DNA of 64,000 nt from CBDFKJ01 sp965248805 (GCA_965248805.1 CBDFKJ010000009.1:1860001-1924000), one strand, 5' to 3'. Positions 8,435-18,091 are shown, counted from the first letter of the stretch. Made by a program: numbers and translations. The notes: generated from the sequence alone by a model not told the origin.

Positions 8435-9364
8435 ATGACCTGGCTCACACGCACCGCCGCGTCCTGGCGCGCGCTCCGCACCGGCGCCGGTCCATCCCGC
8501 CGGCCGGTCCACGAGGCCGCGGGCTCGGGCCGCCGCGCCGCCGCCTGGCGGCCGGGCAATCCCGGCGCGCTGGCGACGACCTTCGCCACCGGTCACGACC
8601 TCCGGGTCAAGTCGCGCGACCTGGTGCGCCGCAACGCCTGGGCCGGCAGCGCCGTGGATGCCTTCGTCACCAACTGCATCGGCGCCGGCATCAAGCCGCA
8701 GTCGATCGCAACGGATGCGGCATTCCGTGAAGCGGTGCATGCGCTGTGGTGGGACTGGTGCGGGGAGGCCGACGCCGACGGCGTCACCGATTTCTACGGC
8801 CTCCAGGCGCTCGCCTGCCGGGCCATGCTGGAGGGCGGCGAGTGCTTCGTGCGGCTCAGGGTGCGCAGGCCAGAGGACGGGCTCGCGGTGCCGCTGCAGC
8901 TCCAGCTCCTGGAGGCCGAGCATGTGCCGCTCACCTTCAACACGACATTGCCGGGCGGCAACCTGGTGCGCGCCGGCATCGAGTTCGACCGGCTGGGACG
9001 AAGGATCGCCTACCACCTGACCCGGGCCCATCCCGGCGATCCGGTGATGCGGCCGCGCGACCACGATCTGGCGCGGGTGCCGGCTGACCGCATCGCCCAT
9101 CTCTTCCGGCCGCTCCGTCCCGGCCAGATCCGGGGCGAGCCCTGGCTCGCCTGGGCGCTGGCCAAGCTCGACGAGCTCGACCAGTTCGACGACGCGGCCC
9201 TGGTCAAGGCCAAGGTCGCGGCGCTGTTCACCGGGTTCGTGGTCTCGCCCGATCCCGAGGACGCCGTCATGGGCGGGGACGAGCCGGACGAGGACGGCGT
9301 CGTCGAGGCCAGCCTCGAGCCCGGCACCATGCAGCGGCTGAGCCCCGGCCAGGATGTGCGCTTT
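8435..9364 (+). pseudogene. Lambda-type phage portal protein, 3' truncated
   Basis: About 310 codons of a lambda gpB-like portal remain: R-R-N-A-W-A-G-S-A-V-D, then the M-L-E-G-G-E-C-F-V-R-L strand, the E-A-E-H-V-P region and G-E-P-W-L-A-W-A-L. Homology stops at L-S-P-G-Q-D-V-R-F; family members continue for roughly 150-200 residues more. The frame runs on only into transposase scrap. The portal is the ring through which DNA enters the head, so with it broken and no capsid or tail genes beyond, this prophage cannot form particles on its own. Confidence 0.85.
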
Positions 9365-9503
9365 GCTTGCCGACGACGCCTGGACGACCCGCATCGCCGA
9401 ACCGAAGGGCAAGGGGTCCTCGCGCTGGCACGGCAACGACGACGCCCGGCGGGCCGTTTACAACAACCGCAACCGATTGCTGTCGGGTGTGGCGAGCCGA
9501 GAT
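9365..9503 (+). pseudogene. Fragment of an IS1182-like transposase
   Basis: The frame reads A-D-D-A-W-T-T-R-I-A-E-P-K, R-W-H-G-N-D-D-A-R-R-A-V-Y-N-N-R and L-L-S-G-V-A-S-R. This aligns with the segment W-K-T-R-I-S-E-P-E ... R-L-K-S-G-V-A-R of the intact IS1182-like transposases in this window but differs at many residues, so it is a remnant of another element of the same family. It fuses directly to the broken portal. Confidence 0.7.
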
Positions 9504-9632
9504 ACGCTGCTGGCGCGTGGGCTTTCCGTGCGCGATATCGAGGACGCCTGCAAGGACGAGAGCGGGCGGCTGTTGCTCTCCAGGACGGTGGTCTCGGAGA
9601 TCGGCGAGCGGCTATGGGCGGACTACCGTAAG
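9504..9632 (+). pseudogene. Fragment of an IS256-like transposase
   Basis: In the same frame as the preceding scrap the sequence becomes L-L-A-R-G-L-S-V-R-D-I-E-D-A, L-L-L-S-R-T-V-V-S-E-I-G-E-R-L-W-A-D-Y. This is the segment of IS256-type transposases that precedes the catalytic region. Only about 43 codons remain, and the abrupt change shows two different elements joined. Confidence 0.55.
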
Positions 9633-9687
9633 CGTTGCGTGCACCCCATCTTGCTGCACACAACGCTAACTCCTAGTCTGAACCGCG

Positions 9688-10780
9688 CCTATCCGCTTGA
9701 CGCATACACCCACTAGGGATAGGTTGTGTGCGTACAACGGATAGTGGGTCATGGACGTTCTCGACCGCACCGACCTGCCCTTCCCGCAATCCCTCCCCGA
9801 GTTTCAGCGACTTTTCTCCGACGATGCGGCGTGCGCCGCCTACCTGGAAAGGGCTCGCTGGGGTGACGGGTTCGCCTGCCCGCGCTGCGGCGTCGTGGGT
9901 GAACCTTTCCGCATCGCCACGCGGCCTGGCGTCCTGACCTGTCGCGCTTGCCGCCGCCAGACGGGATTGACCGTCGGCACGGTCATGGAGCGCAGCCACA
10001 CGCCTTTGAGCACGTGGTTTTGGGCCGCCTATCTGGTCGCCAGCCAGACGCCGGGCATGTCGGCGGTGCAGTTTCAGCGGCAGCTTGGGCTGACGCGGTA
10101 CGAAACCGCCTTCGGCATCCTGCATAAGCTCCGCGCGGGTATGGTGCGGCCCGATCAGGATCGGATCGGTGCCAGGGCAGGAGAGCATGTCGAGGTGGAC
10201 GAAACCTATGTTGGAGGCCGGATGCGTGGTGAAGGCCGAGGCGTTCACCACAAGACGCTGGTGGCTGCTGCCGTCGAAGTCAGCCACAGGGAGCCCGGCA
10301 CCGCGCAGGACAAGCGGAAGGATGGCCGCTACGCCGGGCGTGTGCGGCTGTCCGTCGCTGCCGACCGCAGCGCCGATTCGCTATGTGGCTTCGTCGAGAA
10401 CGCCGTTATGCCGGGGTCGCTGATCGTCACCGACGATTGGAGTGGCTATGGCAGCTTGCGGACACGCGGCTATGATCACCACGCCACTGCCGAATGCGGC
10501 GACCCCGAGGTGGCCGAAGAGTTCATGCCGATCATCCACCTCGTCTTCAGCAACCTGAAGAATTGGCTCAGTGGCATCCACCATGGCGTGCGCGCAAAGC
10601 ATCTACAAGCCTACCTCAATGAGTTCACGTTCCGCTTCAACAGGCGGTTTTACCCGTTCAACGCCTTCCGCTCATTGCTCGGAATCGCAGGAGAGGCCGA
10701 GGCTCCAACCTACGCCGAGCTATATTCCGGCGAGTGGAAGCATCCTACATGTAGTGGGTGTACGAATTAACCGGATAGGC
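9688..10780 (+). mobile_element. Complete IS1595-family element
   Basis: The ends are 29-base imperfect inverted repeats: the left starts GCCTATCCGCTTGACG and ends TACACCCACTA at 9716, the right (reverse complement from 10780) starts GCCTATCCGGTTAATT and ends TACACCCACTA. The element is 1093 bp with one transposase. I see no matching target duplication next to the ends, so it may sit at a rearranged junction. Confidence 0.8.
9751..10770 (+). CDS. IS1595-family transposase
   Basis: The 339-residue protein has the N-terminal zinc ribbon of this family (C-P-R-C-G ... C-R-A-C at about residues 49-74). The DDE-type domain follows with V-E-V-D-E-T-Y-V-G-G, V-T-D-D-W-S-G-Y, and the closing H-L-V-F-S-N-L-K-N-W-L-S-G-I-H-H-G-V segment. 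Frame and length look intact, so the element may still be active. Confidence 0.9.
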   Translation: MDVLDRTDLPFPQSLPEFQRLFSDDAACAAYLERARWGDGFACPRCGVVGEPFRIATRPGVLTCRACRRQTGLTVGTVMERSHTPLSTWFWAAYLVASQTPGMSAVQFQRQLGLTRYETAFGILHKLRAGMVRPDQDRIGARAGEHVEVDETYVGGRMRGEGRGVHHKTLVAAAVEVSHREPGTAQDKRKDGRYAGRVRLSVAADRSADSLCGFVENAVMPGSLIVTDDWSGYGSLRTRGYDHHATAECGDPEVAEEFMPIIHLVFSNLKNWLSGIHHGVRAKHLQAYLNEFTFRFNRRFYPFNAFRSLLGIAGEAEAPTYAELYSGEWKHPTCSGCTN

Positions 10781-10854
10781 ACGGAATGAACCTCACGCCC
10801 GGGCACGTAACCGGAGGAGCGTACGCGAGCTCCTCGATGCGGTCGACACAACGG

Positions 10855-11538
10855 TCAGCGACAAAACGGCCAAAATTGGTACCAGGAGTCACAGCGGAAC
10901 CGCGATTCGCAGCTTGCGAGCTGCGCCTTGTAACGCCGCGCGGTCGCGGTTACCTGTTCGGCAGTACGCTTAACACCAGGCTTGTTCTTCCAGGTTCCAC
11001 GTCGATAGCCGCCTTGCCCTTCGTGGTAGGCGAGGTACAGCCGGTGCGTGTCGCTGCGCGAGATTCCTAACTGGCGCCAAGTTTTGTGATTGTACCAGCC
11101 AATGAAATCGAGCGCGTCTTCCATGTCACCGCGGCTCCGGAAGAGCCGACCCCGCTCCGCCTGATACTCTCCCCAGACGGGGTCTTGCGCCTGCGCATAG
11201 CCCTGGGCGGACGACGTGCGCCCGAGTGGAATGAACAAAAACCATCTGCGCGGTGGCTTCGCATCGCTCTTGTAGCTTGATTCATGGCGGACGAAGGACA
11301 TTTGTACATGGATCGGCGTTCCCCAACGCTCGGCCGACTTACGGGCGTAATCGTACCAATCGGGAAACTGCTCGAAGACCCGGCAGATATTTCCCTGCTG
11401 AGTTGGCGCCGTGGCTGCACATCCTGCCGCAAGCAGCGCCAGGGCGCCGGTGAGGATTGTCGCAAAGAACTGCCGCCCCGTGGCAGATGGGATCAATGTA
11501 ATCCAGATCGGCACGTTCGGGTTAATCACATGCCGCAC
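10855..11538 (-). CDS. Lipoprotein with lytic-transglycosylase-like domain
   Basis: The 227-residue product has a signal peptide ending in a lipobox (L-L-A-A-G-C), so it is probably anchored in a membrane. The following domain has S-F-V-R-H-E-S-S-Y, then S-S-A-Q-G-Y-A-Q-A-Q, D-F-I-G-W-Y-N and Y-L-A-Y-H-E-G-Q-G-G-Y. This is the SLT-type lysozyme-like arrangement with H-E-S-S supplying the catalytic Glu. It likely cuts peptidoglycan. It lies in the prophage left part beyond the broken portal and may be cargo. The exact start is uncertain because the signal region is long. Confidence 0.75.
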   Translation of the reverse strand: MRHVINPNVPIWITLIPSATGRQFFATILTGALALLAAGCAATAPTQQGNICRVFEQFPDWYDYARKSAERWGTPIHVQMSFVRHESSYKSDAKPPRRWFLFIPLGRTSSAQGYAQAQDPVWGEYQAERGRLFRSRGDMEDALDFIGWYNHKTWRQLGISRSDTHRLYLAYHEGQGGYRRGTWKNKPGVKRTAEQVTATARRYKAQLASCESRFRCDSWYQFWPFCR

Positions 11539-12334
11539 CCCAGTGCCTCCAACACCCGCGAGGGAAGGGTGACTTGGCGCTTAGATCTGATCTTCGCGAG
11601 CATGGCGCACCTCAAGTGGCCGCCTTACCATCAACATAATTCGGTAAGGAGATAATGCCCAGTATGAACTAGCGGCGGATCATCGCAAAATCGTCGTCCG
11701 AGTTCGATCCGGATTTCGTTCGCTATGCGATAGTGATTGCAAACCGTCTCCGCCACGGTGATTGCCCAACTGGAGAAGGTTCGAATCGGGTTTCGTTCCC
11801 TCCGCCAAGTCCCACGCCCCAACATTCTCCCGCGGCCTTGGGCGGCGCCGAGACGCCCAACGTCCGCGCGGGTTTCGGCCTACGACTGTTGACCGCCGGA
11901 CCTGCGTTTCGGTCCGAATCCGCTCTCTCTCCGCCCATATTCTCCGCGACTGTTGACTGCGCCGATTCGGTACGGGATTTCAGACCGTAGAAGTTTCAAT
12001 GGGTTAGCGGAATTCTGATTTTCCGAAGTTCGAATGTCGTTCGCCCTGGGGGCGGGCGAGACCGGGTTCCAACTCTGGCATTAATTTCATTGGGTTTTCG
12101 ATGCTCCGGTACGCTGCTGAACCGGCCCCAGGAAGTGTCGGCTGGCCCCGCCCTATCATGCCAATGGCGGTCAACGCCCGAACGGAAACTCGCATGCTTG
12201 TTCGCCGCGTGGAGTCGCGAACTGCGCTGAGGTCCCGTGGCTGCGCTCCCCATGACATCCTCCTTGCCCAGCACAACACCGCGGAAAAAAGACTAAAGAA
12301 GGACAGATTGAGGCGTTCGAGACACGCGATCCCG
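11539..12334. other. Stretch without a supported gene
   Basis: No frame here has both a credible start and protein-like composition. Base composition changes from AT-rich (about 11620-11700) to GC-rich. A GGTTCGAATC string at 11778 recalls a tRNA T-arm, but flanking bases do not pair. Confidence 0.4.
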
Positions 12335-12818
12335 TTACTTGTCCTTCCTATTTTGGCAGACCCCCATTCCGCCAACCTCTGCTTCAGACCAGTGGCGGAT
12401 TGGCTTGGATATTGGGTAGTAGCGCGACGTGCCCATCGACTTACTGAGCTTTTCAACTTCATCGAAGCTACTGAGTTCCCTGTAATACACAAAGCCTCCA
12501 GGTTCTGATTTACACTGCTCGCAGAACATTAGCTTTTCATGAGGCGTTTTGCCCTTCTCGTCGAAGTGGCAATAGATGTGAGGAAAGCCATAATATTCGT
12601 CGCCATCCCAATTTACGTGCTCGATGTTTTCGTACCGAACGTAGCCAGTCAGGACAGCATGAACTGTCTCTTTCTGATCCTTTGCCGGATAATGCCATGC
12701 ACCGGTTTCGTCCTGCACTAATCCGATAATGTCGAAGTTGAATCCGAGCATGATTCCTCGATGGTAGATATCCAGCAGGTGAACCGCTCCGGGTTTGGCG
12801 GAGGCCATTTTGTTTGAG

Positions 12819-13724
12819 TCACGCCGCCATGTCTGACTGCTTCAGCATGGCGTAGTGGCGTTCCTCGGCTTCGGCCGGCGGGATGTTTCCGATGGGCTCC
12901 AGGAGCCGCCGGTTGTTGAACCAATCCACCCATTCCAGAGTAGCGAGCTCGACGGCCTCGAATGAGCGCCACGGCCCGCGCCGGTGAATGACCTCGGCTT
13001 TGTAAAGACCATTGATGGTCTCGGCCAGAGCATTGTCATAAGAGTCGCCGACGCTGCCCACCGAGGGTTCGATGCCCGCTTCCGCCAGGTGCTCGGTATA
13101 TTTGATCGAGACATATTGGCTCCCTCTATCGCTGTGATGGATCAGCCCACCGCGATGGACGGGTCGCCGCGCATGAAGCGCTTGTTCCAGGGCATCGAGA
13201 ACAAAGCCGGCATGGGCTGTCCGGCTCACCCGCCAGCCGACGATGCGGCGGGCATAGGCGTCGATGACAAAGGCGACATAGACGAAGCCAGCCCAAGTGG
13301 CCACGTAGGTAAAGTCCGAGACCCACAGCCTGTTCGGTGCCGGAGCGTGGAACTGGCGATTGACCTTGTCGAGCGGGCAAGGCGCGGCCTGGTCGCTGAC
13401 TGTCGTGCGGATCGGCTTGCCGCGGATCACCCCTTGCAAGCCCATCTCCCGCATCAGCCGCTCAACAGTGCAGCGAGCGACATCGAAGCCTTCCCGCTGC
13501 AATTGTCGCCACACCTTGCGAACGCCGTAGACACGGAAGTTCTCTTTGAAGACGCGTCGGACCTCGACCTTGAGAGCCATATCCCGTTTCGCCCGTGCCG
13601 ACAGCCTGGCCGGATCGCGCCGCCTGGCCACATGGTCGTAGTAGGTCGACGGGGCGATCGGCAGCACCTTGCAGATCGGCTCGACCCCGTGCGCCTCGCG
13701 GTGATCGCCGATGAACGCGATCAT
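12819..13724 (-). CDS. IS3-family transposase OrfB
   Basis: The 301-residue catalytic protein has an N-terminal H-T-H-21-like region (S-T-Y-Y-D-H-V-A-R-R) and the rve integrase core: N-R-L-W-V-S-D-F-T-Y-V, I-D-A-Y-A-R-R-I-V-G-W, H-H-S-D-R-G-S-Q-Y and the final Glu in N-A-L-A-E-T-I-N-G-L-Y-K. Its ATG overlaps the orfA stop (ATGA), so it can be made by coupling or as a frameshift fusion. Confidence 0.93.
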   Translation of the reverse strand: MIAFIGDHREAHGVEPICKVLPIAPSTYYDHVARRRDPARLSARAKRDMALKVEVRRVFKENFRVYGVRKVWRQLQREGFDVARCTVERLMREMGLQGVIRGKPIRTTVSDQAAPCPLDKVNRQFHAPAPNRLWVSDFTYVATWAGFVYVAFVIDAYARRIVGWRVSRTAHAGFVLDALEQALHARRPVHRGGLIHHSDRGSQYVSIKYTEHLAEAGIEPSVGSVGDSYDNALAETINGLYKAEVIHRRGPWRSFEAVELATLEWVDWFNNRRLLEPIGNIPPAEAEERHYAMLKQSDMAA

Positions 13725-14047
13725 GGCTTGAACCGGCGGTCGAGCTCCGCCTGGGCAAAATAGGCGCTCGCCTTGCGCAGGATCTCGTTGACCTGCCGGA
13801 GGTCGCGGTTCTCCCGCTCCAGGGCTTTCAGCCGCTCGGCGACCTCGCTGGGGACGCCGGCGCGCACGCCGCTATCGCGCTCGAACCTCTTCACCCACTC
13901 ATTGAGTGTCTGCGCCGTGCAGCCGGTCTTCCCAGCTATCGAGGAAACAGCCGCCCAACGCGAGGCGTGTTCGCCCTCGTGATCCACAACCATCCGCACC
14001 GCACGGGCGCGAACCTCAGAAGAAAACCTGTTCCTTGTCTTGCTCAT
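13721..14047 (-). CDS. IS3-family transposase OrfA
   Basis: The 108-residue DNA-binding subunit has the usual helix-turn-helix (V-R-M-V-V-D-H, C-T-A-Q-T-L-N-E-W-V-K-R-F) and a C-terminal leucine-zipper-like coil (A-E-R-L-K-A-L-E-R-E-N-R-D-L-R-Q-V-N-E-I-L). It overlaps orfB at ATGA. Confidence 0.92.
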   Translation of the reverse strand: MSKTRNRFSSEVRARAVRMVVDHEGEHASRWAAVSSIAGKTGCTAQTLNEWVKRFERDSGVRAGVPSEVAERLKALERENRDLRQVNEILRKASAYFAQAELDRRFKP

Positions 14048-14140
14048 AATGGCTCCACTTTCTCAAGAGTTGGAGCCTCCGCCAAACCCGGAGCGGTTCA
14101 AGGCTTGCCTTGGACCAAGTCGGGATTTTCTTCTCCTTAA

Positions 14141-15596
14141 CAGCCCGTTGACGAAGTCCGGCGTGTCTGATTCTGTCTGAACATAGAGATATTTAGACGG
14201 GCGTCGTGCGATGGCATTGAGACGACAGAGCGAGGTTCAGGGTGACCTCGTGGTGACATGGGCGGAGATGCCGCGTTCGCCTGGACACGCGTTTTCCGAC
14301 CGGCTGCATGAGTTGCTGACCGAGTCTGGCTTTGACGGCTTCGTGGAGGCGACGTGCAAGCCATACTACGCACCTCGGATGGGGGCTCCTTCGCTGCCGC
14401 CGGGGCGTTATTTCCGGATGCACATGATCGGCTATTTCGAGGGCATCGGCAGCGAGCGCGGCATCGCTTGGCGCTGTTCGGATTCGCTGTCGCTTCGCGC
14501 GTTTCTGCGGTTGGCGAACCGGGACAAGGTTCCCGATCATTCCTGGTTGTCGAAGACGCGCGGCCGGCTGCCGCACGAGGTCCATGAAAAGGTTTTCGAC
14601 TGGGTTCTGGCTCTCGTCGCCGCGCGCGGTCTGGTGAAGGGCGAGCGGATCGGCGTCGACGGCTCGACGATGGAAGCCAACGCCGCCCTGCGAGCCATCG
14701 TGCGGCGCGATAGCGGCGAGACCTATCGCGAGATGCTGACGCAAATGGCGAAGGAGAGTGGCGTCGAAACGCCGACGATCGACGACCTCGTCCGGCTCGA
14801 TCGCCGGCGGAAGGGCAAGAAGCTTTCGAACAAGGATTGGACGAGCCCGACCGATCCTGATGCGAAGATCGCGCGGATGAAGGACGGCACCACGCATCTG
14901 GCCTACAAGCCCGAGCACGCGGTCGATCTCGACACCGGCGTCATCGTTGCGGCACCGATCTATCCAGCCGATGAAGGCGACACGACGACTTTGCCTGGGA
15001 CGCTGGAGGCGGCCGCGCGCAACCTCGCCGAGGTCGGCCTGGCTCCAACACGGGCAGAGCCCTGCAGTCTCGTTGGCGACAAGGGCTATCATTCACGCGA
15101 GGGGCTGAAAGACCTCGACGGCGGCGTCTGGAAAACGCGGATCTCCGAGCCGGAGCCCGCCAACGGCTATCTGCGCTGGCATGGCGACCAGGCGGCACGT
15201 CAGGCTGTCTACGCCAACCGGGCGCGATTGAAGTCCGGCGTCGCGCGGAACGCCATGCGCAGGCGCGGTGAGATGGTCGAGCGCAGCTTCGCCCATGTCC
15301 TCGACCGTGGCGGCATGCGCCGCGCGTTGCTGCGGGCGCGCGAGAACGTCCACAAACGCTACCTGATCCATGTCGCCGGGTTCAATCTCGGCATTCTGAT
15401 GCGCGCGCTGTTCGGATCAGGCACGCCGAGGGAGGCTGCGAGTGCAAAGAGCACCCTTTTGTTCGTTATTCAGTTCGATGCTGCCCTGGCGATCGCCATC
15501 GTGGCGAACATCGAAGGCAAACCAGCCATGCTCGTTATCATCATCATCGTCGCCCCCGAAACCGATTGATCAAAGCGCGACTTCATCACCGGGCTG
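14141..15596 (+). mobile_element. IS1182-like element, copy 1 (1456 bp)
   Basis: The ends are imperfect inverted repeats: CAGCCCGTTGACGAAGTCCG at the left and, as reverse complement, CAGCCCGGTGATGAAGTCGC at the right. Flanks differ: TTAA on the left (14137-14140) and ATAG on the right (15597-15600), so this copy does not carry its own target duplication. TTAA is matched instead at the right side of copy 3 (42233-42236). Confidence 0.88.
14211..15569 (+). CDS. IS1182-like transposase, copy 1
   Basis: The 452-residue transposase has the N-terminal DUF772-type domain (P-P-G-R-Y-F-R-M-H-M-I-G-Y-F-E-G-I) and a DDE domain with G-V-D-G-S-T-M-E-A-N, L-V-G-D-K-G-Y-H-S and the final Glu in E-M-V-E-R-S-F-A-H-V-L-D-R-G-G-M-R-R. 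A hydrophobic tail of about 45 residues with a V-I-I-I-I-V stretch is unusual for a transposase and is shared by all copies. Frame intact. Confidence 0.88.
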   Translation: MALRRQSEVQGDLVVTWAEMPRSPGHAFSDRLHELLTESGFDGFVEATCKPYYAPRMGAPSLPPGRYFRMHMIGYFEGIGSERGIAWRCSDSLSLRAFLRLANRDKVPDHSWLSKTRGRLPHEVHEKVFDWVLALVAARGLVKGERIGVDGSTMEANAALRAIVRRDSGETYREMLTQMAKESGVETPTIDDLVRLDRRRKGKKLSNKDWTSPTDPDAKIARMKDGTTHLAYKPEHAVDLDTGVIVAAPIYPADEGDTTTLPGTLEAAARNLAEVGLAPTRAEPCSLVGDKGYHSREGLKDLDGGVWKTRISEPEPANGYLRWHGDQAARQAVYANRARLKSGVARNAMRRRGEMVERSFAHVLDRGGMRRALLRARENVHKRYLIHVAGFNLGILMRALFGSGTPREAASAKSTLLFVIQFDAALAIAIVANIEGKPAMLVIIIIVAPETD

Positions 15597-15627
15597 ATAG
15601 CAGGGCTCCGTCTGTTAGGAATGGATT

Positions 15628-16101
15628 ATGCCTGTCCTCGACCTCGCCCAGATGCCAGACGCCCTGCCTCCCGGCCAGCGCCTGCTCGGCCTCGATGTCG
15701 GCAGCCGCACCATCGGCGTCGCCGTCAGCGACCCCGGCCGGACGATCGCCTCGCCGGCAACCGTGGTGCGACGCACCAAGTTCACCGCCGACGCCGACGT
15801 GTTGGTTGATCTCGTGCGCTCTCATCAGGCCGGAGGCGTTATCATCGGCCTGCCCGTCAACATGGACGGCAGCGAGGGCCCGCGCTGCCAGTCGACGCGG
15901 CAGTTCGCGGCGAACCTGTTGGGGCGGATCGAGCTAGCCGTGGCGTTCTGGGACGAACGCTTGTCGACGATGGCGGTCGAGCGGTTCCTCATCGACGAGG
16001 CCGATATGTCGCGTCGACGGCGCAAGCAGGTCGTCGACAAAATGGCCGCCGCCTACATCCTGCAGGGTGCGTTGGACTACCTGAGCCGGCAGCTGAAGTA
16101 G
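15628..16101 (+). CDS. ruvX: Putative pre-16S rRNA nuclease / Holliday resolvase RuvX
   Basis: The 157-residue protein shows all YqgF/RuvX motifs: L-G-L-D-V-G-S-R-T-I-G-V-A-V-S-D, G-L-P-V-N-M-D-G-S-E-G-P-R, W-D-E-R-L-S-T and V-D-K-M-A-A-A-Y-I-L-Q. The family trims 16S rRNA precursors and is normally essential. In many alphaproteobacteria ruvX precedes pyrB, pyrC, plsY and dprA; here the same order holds, with a reversed cpdB remnant between ruvX and pyrB. It begins about 30 bp after IS1182 copy 1, so its native promoter may be gone. Confidence 0.92.
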   Translation: MPVLDLAQMPDALPPGQRLLGLDVGSRTIGVAVSDPGRTIASPATVVRRTKFTADADVLVDLVRSHQAGGVIIGLPVNMDGSEGPRCQSTRQFAANLLGRIELAVAFWDERLSTMAVERFLIDEADMSRRRRKQVVDKMAAAYILQGALDYLSRQLK

Positions 16102-16104
16102 CTG

Positions 16105-16139
16105 CCGGGATGCAGGGCGATGTCCGCCCTGCATCCCGG
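16105..16139. terminator. Bidirectional terminator-like hairpin
   Basis: Perfect 14-bp arms CCGGGATGCAGGGC and GCCCTGCATCCCGG enclose a 7-base loop. It lies between the convergent ruvX and cpdB. A second, smaller hairpin (CCGGCAGCT / AGCTGCCGG) overlaps the ruvX stop. No long T tract follows. Confidence 0.7.
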
Positions 16140-16149
16140 ACACTGCACG

Positions 16150-18091
16150 CTAGTTGAGGTGGATGCGGTACTTGGCGAAGCCATTTTCCGCCACCCCCGC
16201 CGGCTCGATCGGCGTGTCCGGCGTCAGCATCTTCTCGGCGTCCGGCGCGCTCAGGAATGTCACATTCGCGTCTCCGGCCGCCGGAAGGAAGGACCAGTTG
16301 CCGTCCGCCGACGGATCGATCGTCTTGCGGTCGAAGATGAAGCTGCCCAGCACCGTCCGGTTCTCATCGGGCGCCTCGATGACGATGTTGGTGCCGTCCA
16401 GGCCCGGGAAATTACCGCCGCCGCCGGCGCGGTAGTTGTTCGTAGCGACGATGAACTTCTGCGCCGGGTCGATCGGCTGGCCTTTGTAGGTCAGGTCGAC
16501 GATCCGGTGGCTGCCGTCGTTGATCAATTCGCCCCGGGGACCGTACCGCGGCTCCTGGGTCACGTCGACGCGGTATTCGACGCCATCGATGACGTCGAAA
16601 TTGTACGACGGAAACGCTTCGTTGAGCAGCGGCTGCTCACCGCCCGCGTTGGGATCGATCTTGTTGAACGCGCCGGCCGACATCTCCAGCCACTCGCGCA
16701 CACCGTCGCCATCGATCATCACCGCGCGCAGGGTGTTCGGATCGATGTACAGGTCGGCGACGTGCTTGAGCGCGATCTCACCCGTCGGTATAGTAGTTGG
16801 CGCCGCCGCGGCCGCCCGGCCTTGAACGGTGCGCCCGCCGACAACACTGGAACGCCGTCATACTCGGTGCCTTCGATAAGCCGCTCGACGTACCATTTCT
16901 GGGCGTTGGTCACGATCTGGATCGACGGGTCGTCCTGTACCAACGCAAAATAACTGTGGATCGGGGCGGCCGCCTCGCCGGCGCCCTCGCGCATGAACGC
17001 GATCGTCGCCTCGTGATCCTCGCGCACGGCCTCCACGATCCTGGGATCGGCGTCGACCAATTCGACGATGTCACGGCCGTCGCGCTCATGGATGCCGCGC
17101 ACCACGCCGGTCCCGTCGACCATGCTCCAGGCTCCGTTGTCGTCGACATTCAGCACCAGATCGACGAGGCCCAAATGGCTTCCCCAGAAGCCCGGCATTA
17201 CCGCCGGCACGCCGTTGATCGTGCCCTTTTCGATGTCGATGCCCGGCAGATCGGCATAAACGTCGCTGGGAAACACCAAATGCGCGTGGCCGAACAGAAT
17301 GGCGTCGATACCAGGCACGTTCGAGAGGTGATATGTCGCGTTCTCGCCCATGCGGCCGTCGTCACCGGTGCTGAGACCCGAATACGGCACGGCCACGATG
17401 ATGTCGGCGCCCTCGGCCTTCATCTGCGGCACATACTTTTCCGCCGCTGCGACGATGTCGGTCGCGATGACCTCGCCCGTAAGTCCCACTGTATGATCTG
17501 CGGCGGCACGAATCCGATGACGCCGACGCGGATCGGATGCTCCGAGCCGTCCTGTGCCGTTACGGTACGGTCGAGGATCAAATAGGGCGTGAAGTAATTG
17601 ACGTCATTGGCGGGATCGTCGTCGCCGTCGTCGTGATAGACGTTGGCGCTGACGTACGGGAAATTGGCGCCCGACAAGGACCTCCCGAGGAATTCGAGGC
17701 CATAGTTGAACTCATGGTTGCCGGTATTGCCCGCATCGTAGTCAAGCAGGTTCATTGCCTTCAACACGGGATGGATGTCGCCCTCGGCCAACCCGTGCTC
17801 CTTGGCGGTGAAGTCGCCCAACGGGTTGCCCTGTATCAGGTCGCCATTGTCGAACAACAGGCTGTTGGTCGCCTCGGCGCGGGCCTGCTCGATCAGCCGC
17901 GCGGTGCGTGCGAGGCCCAAAGTCGCCGACGTGCTGTCGCGATAGTAATCGTAGTCGACGATGTGCACGTGGATGTCCGTGGTCTCCAGGATGCGCAATT
18001 CGACCCGGTCGTCGGCTTGCGCATAGCCGACCGTCAGAGGCGCGAACGCCGCGAGCATCGCGGCGGCCGCACTGTATCGCCATTGGATCAT
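16150..18091 (-). pseudogene. cpdB: Periplasmic 2',3'-cyclic-nucleotide phosphodiesterase/3'-nucleotidase, frameshifted
   Basis: The start at 18091 has a GGGAG site and a signal peptide ending near Y-A-Q-A-D. Metallophosphatase motifs follow: T-T-D-I-H-V-H-I-V-D-Y-D-Y-Y-R, D-N-G-D-L-I-Q-G-N-P and G-N-H-E-F-N-Y-G. After P-P-Q-I-I-Q-W-D the frame shifts near 17485 (missing base), giving L-T-G-E-V-I-A-T-D-I and F-G-H-A-H. Two further shifts occur near 16770-16830 (A-P-F-K-A-G / G-R-G-G-A-N-Y-Y-T-D / I-A-L-K-H-V-A-D-L-Y-I). The C-terminal nucleotidase domain then runs to 16150. Intact CpdB would salvage nucleotides in the periplasm; here three frame breaks make it non-functional if real. Confidence 0.85.

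Larger units (their letters stand above)
12780..14100 (-). mobile_element. IS3-family element, copy 1 (1321 bp)
   Basis: Perfect 26-bp inverted repeats bound it: TGAACCGCTCCGGGTTTGGC and six further bases at 12780-12805, with the complement at 14075-14100. The 3-bp target duplication AGG is present at 12777-12779 and 14101-14103. Both reading frames are intact and the element interrupts the gene described at 12335-14140. Confidence 0.95.
12335..14140 (-). pseudogene. 3' part of a phage-region gene split by IS3 and IS1182
   Basis: The C-terminal part runs leftward: exon-like piece 14101-14140 (K-E-K-K-I-P-T-W-S-K-A-S), interrupted by IS3, then 12335-12779 (L-L-D-I-Y-H-R-G-I-M, V-N-W-D-G-D-E-Y-Y-G-F-P-H-I-Y-C-H-F). 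Removing the IS3 with one AGG copy restores the frame. The missing N-terminal half is at 42233-42492, 28 kb away, and joins in frame at TTAA; the whole is exactly 246 codons. I do not recognise a function. It is soluble-looking and markedly less GC-rich than its neighbours, suggesting acquired cargo. Confidence 0.85.

Noticed and set aside
9670..10795. Target duplication TGAACC around the IS1595
   Set aside because: The two TGAACC strings are at different distances from the element ends (2 and 5 bases), so they are not a duplication.
11770..11815. tRNA-like 3' end (GGTTCGAATC followed by TCCGCCA)
   Set aside because: The bases around the loop do not form a T stem and no upstream cloverleaf fits.
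16089..16112. Small palindrome at the ruvX stop as a regulatory site
   Set aside because: It lies next to the larger terminator hairpin and is most simply part of the same termination region.
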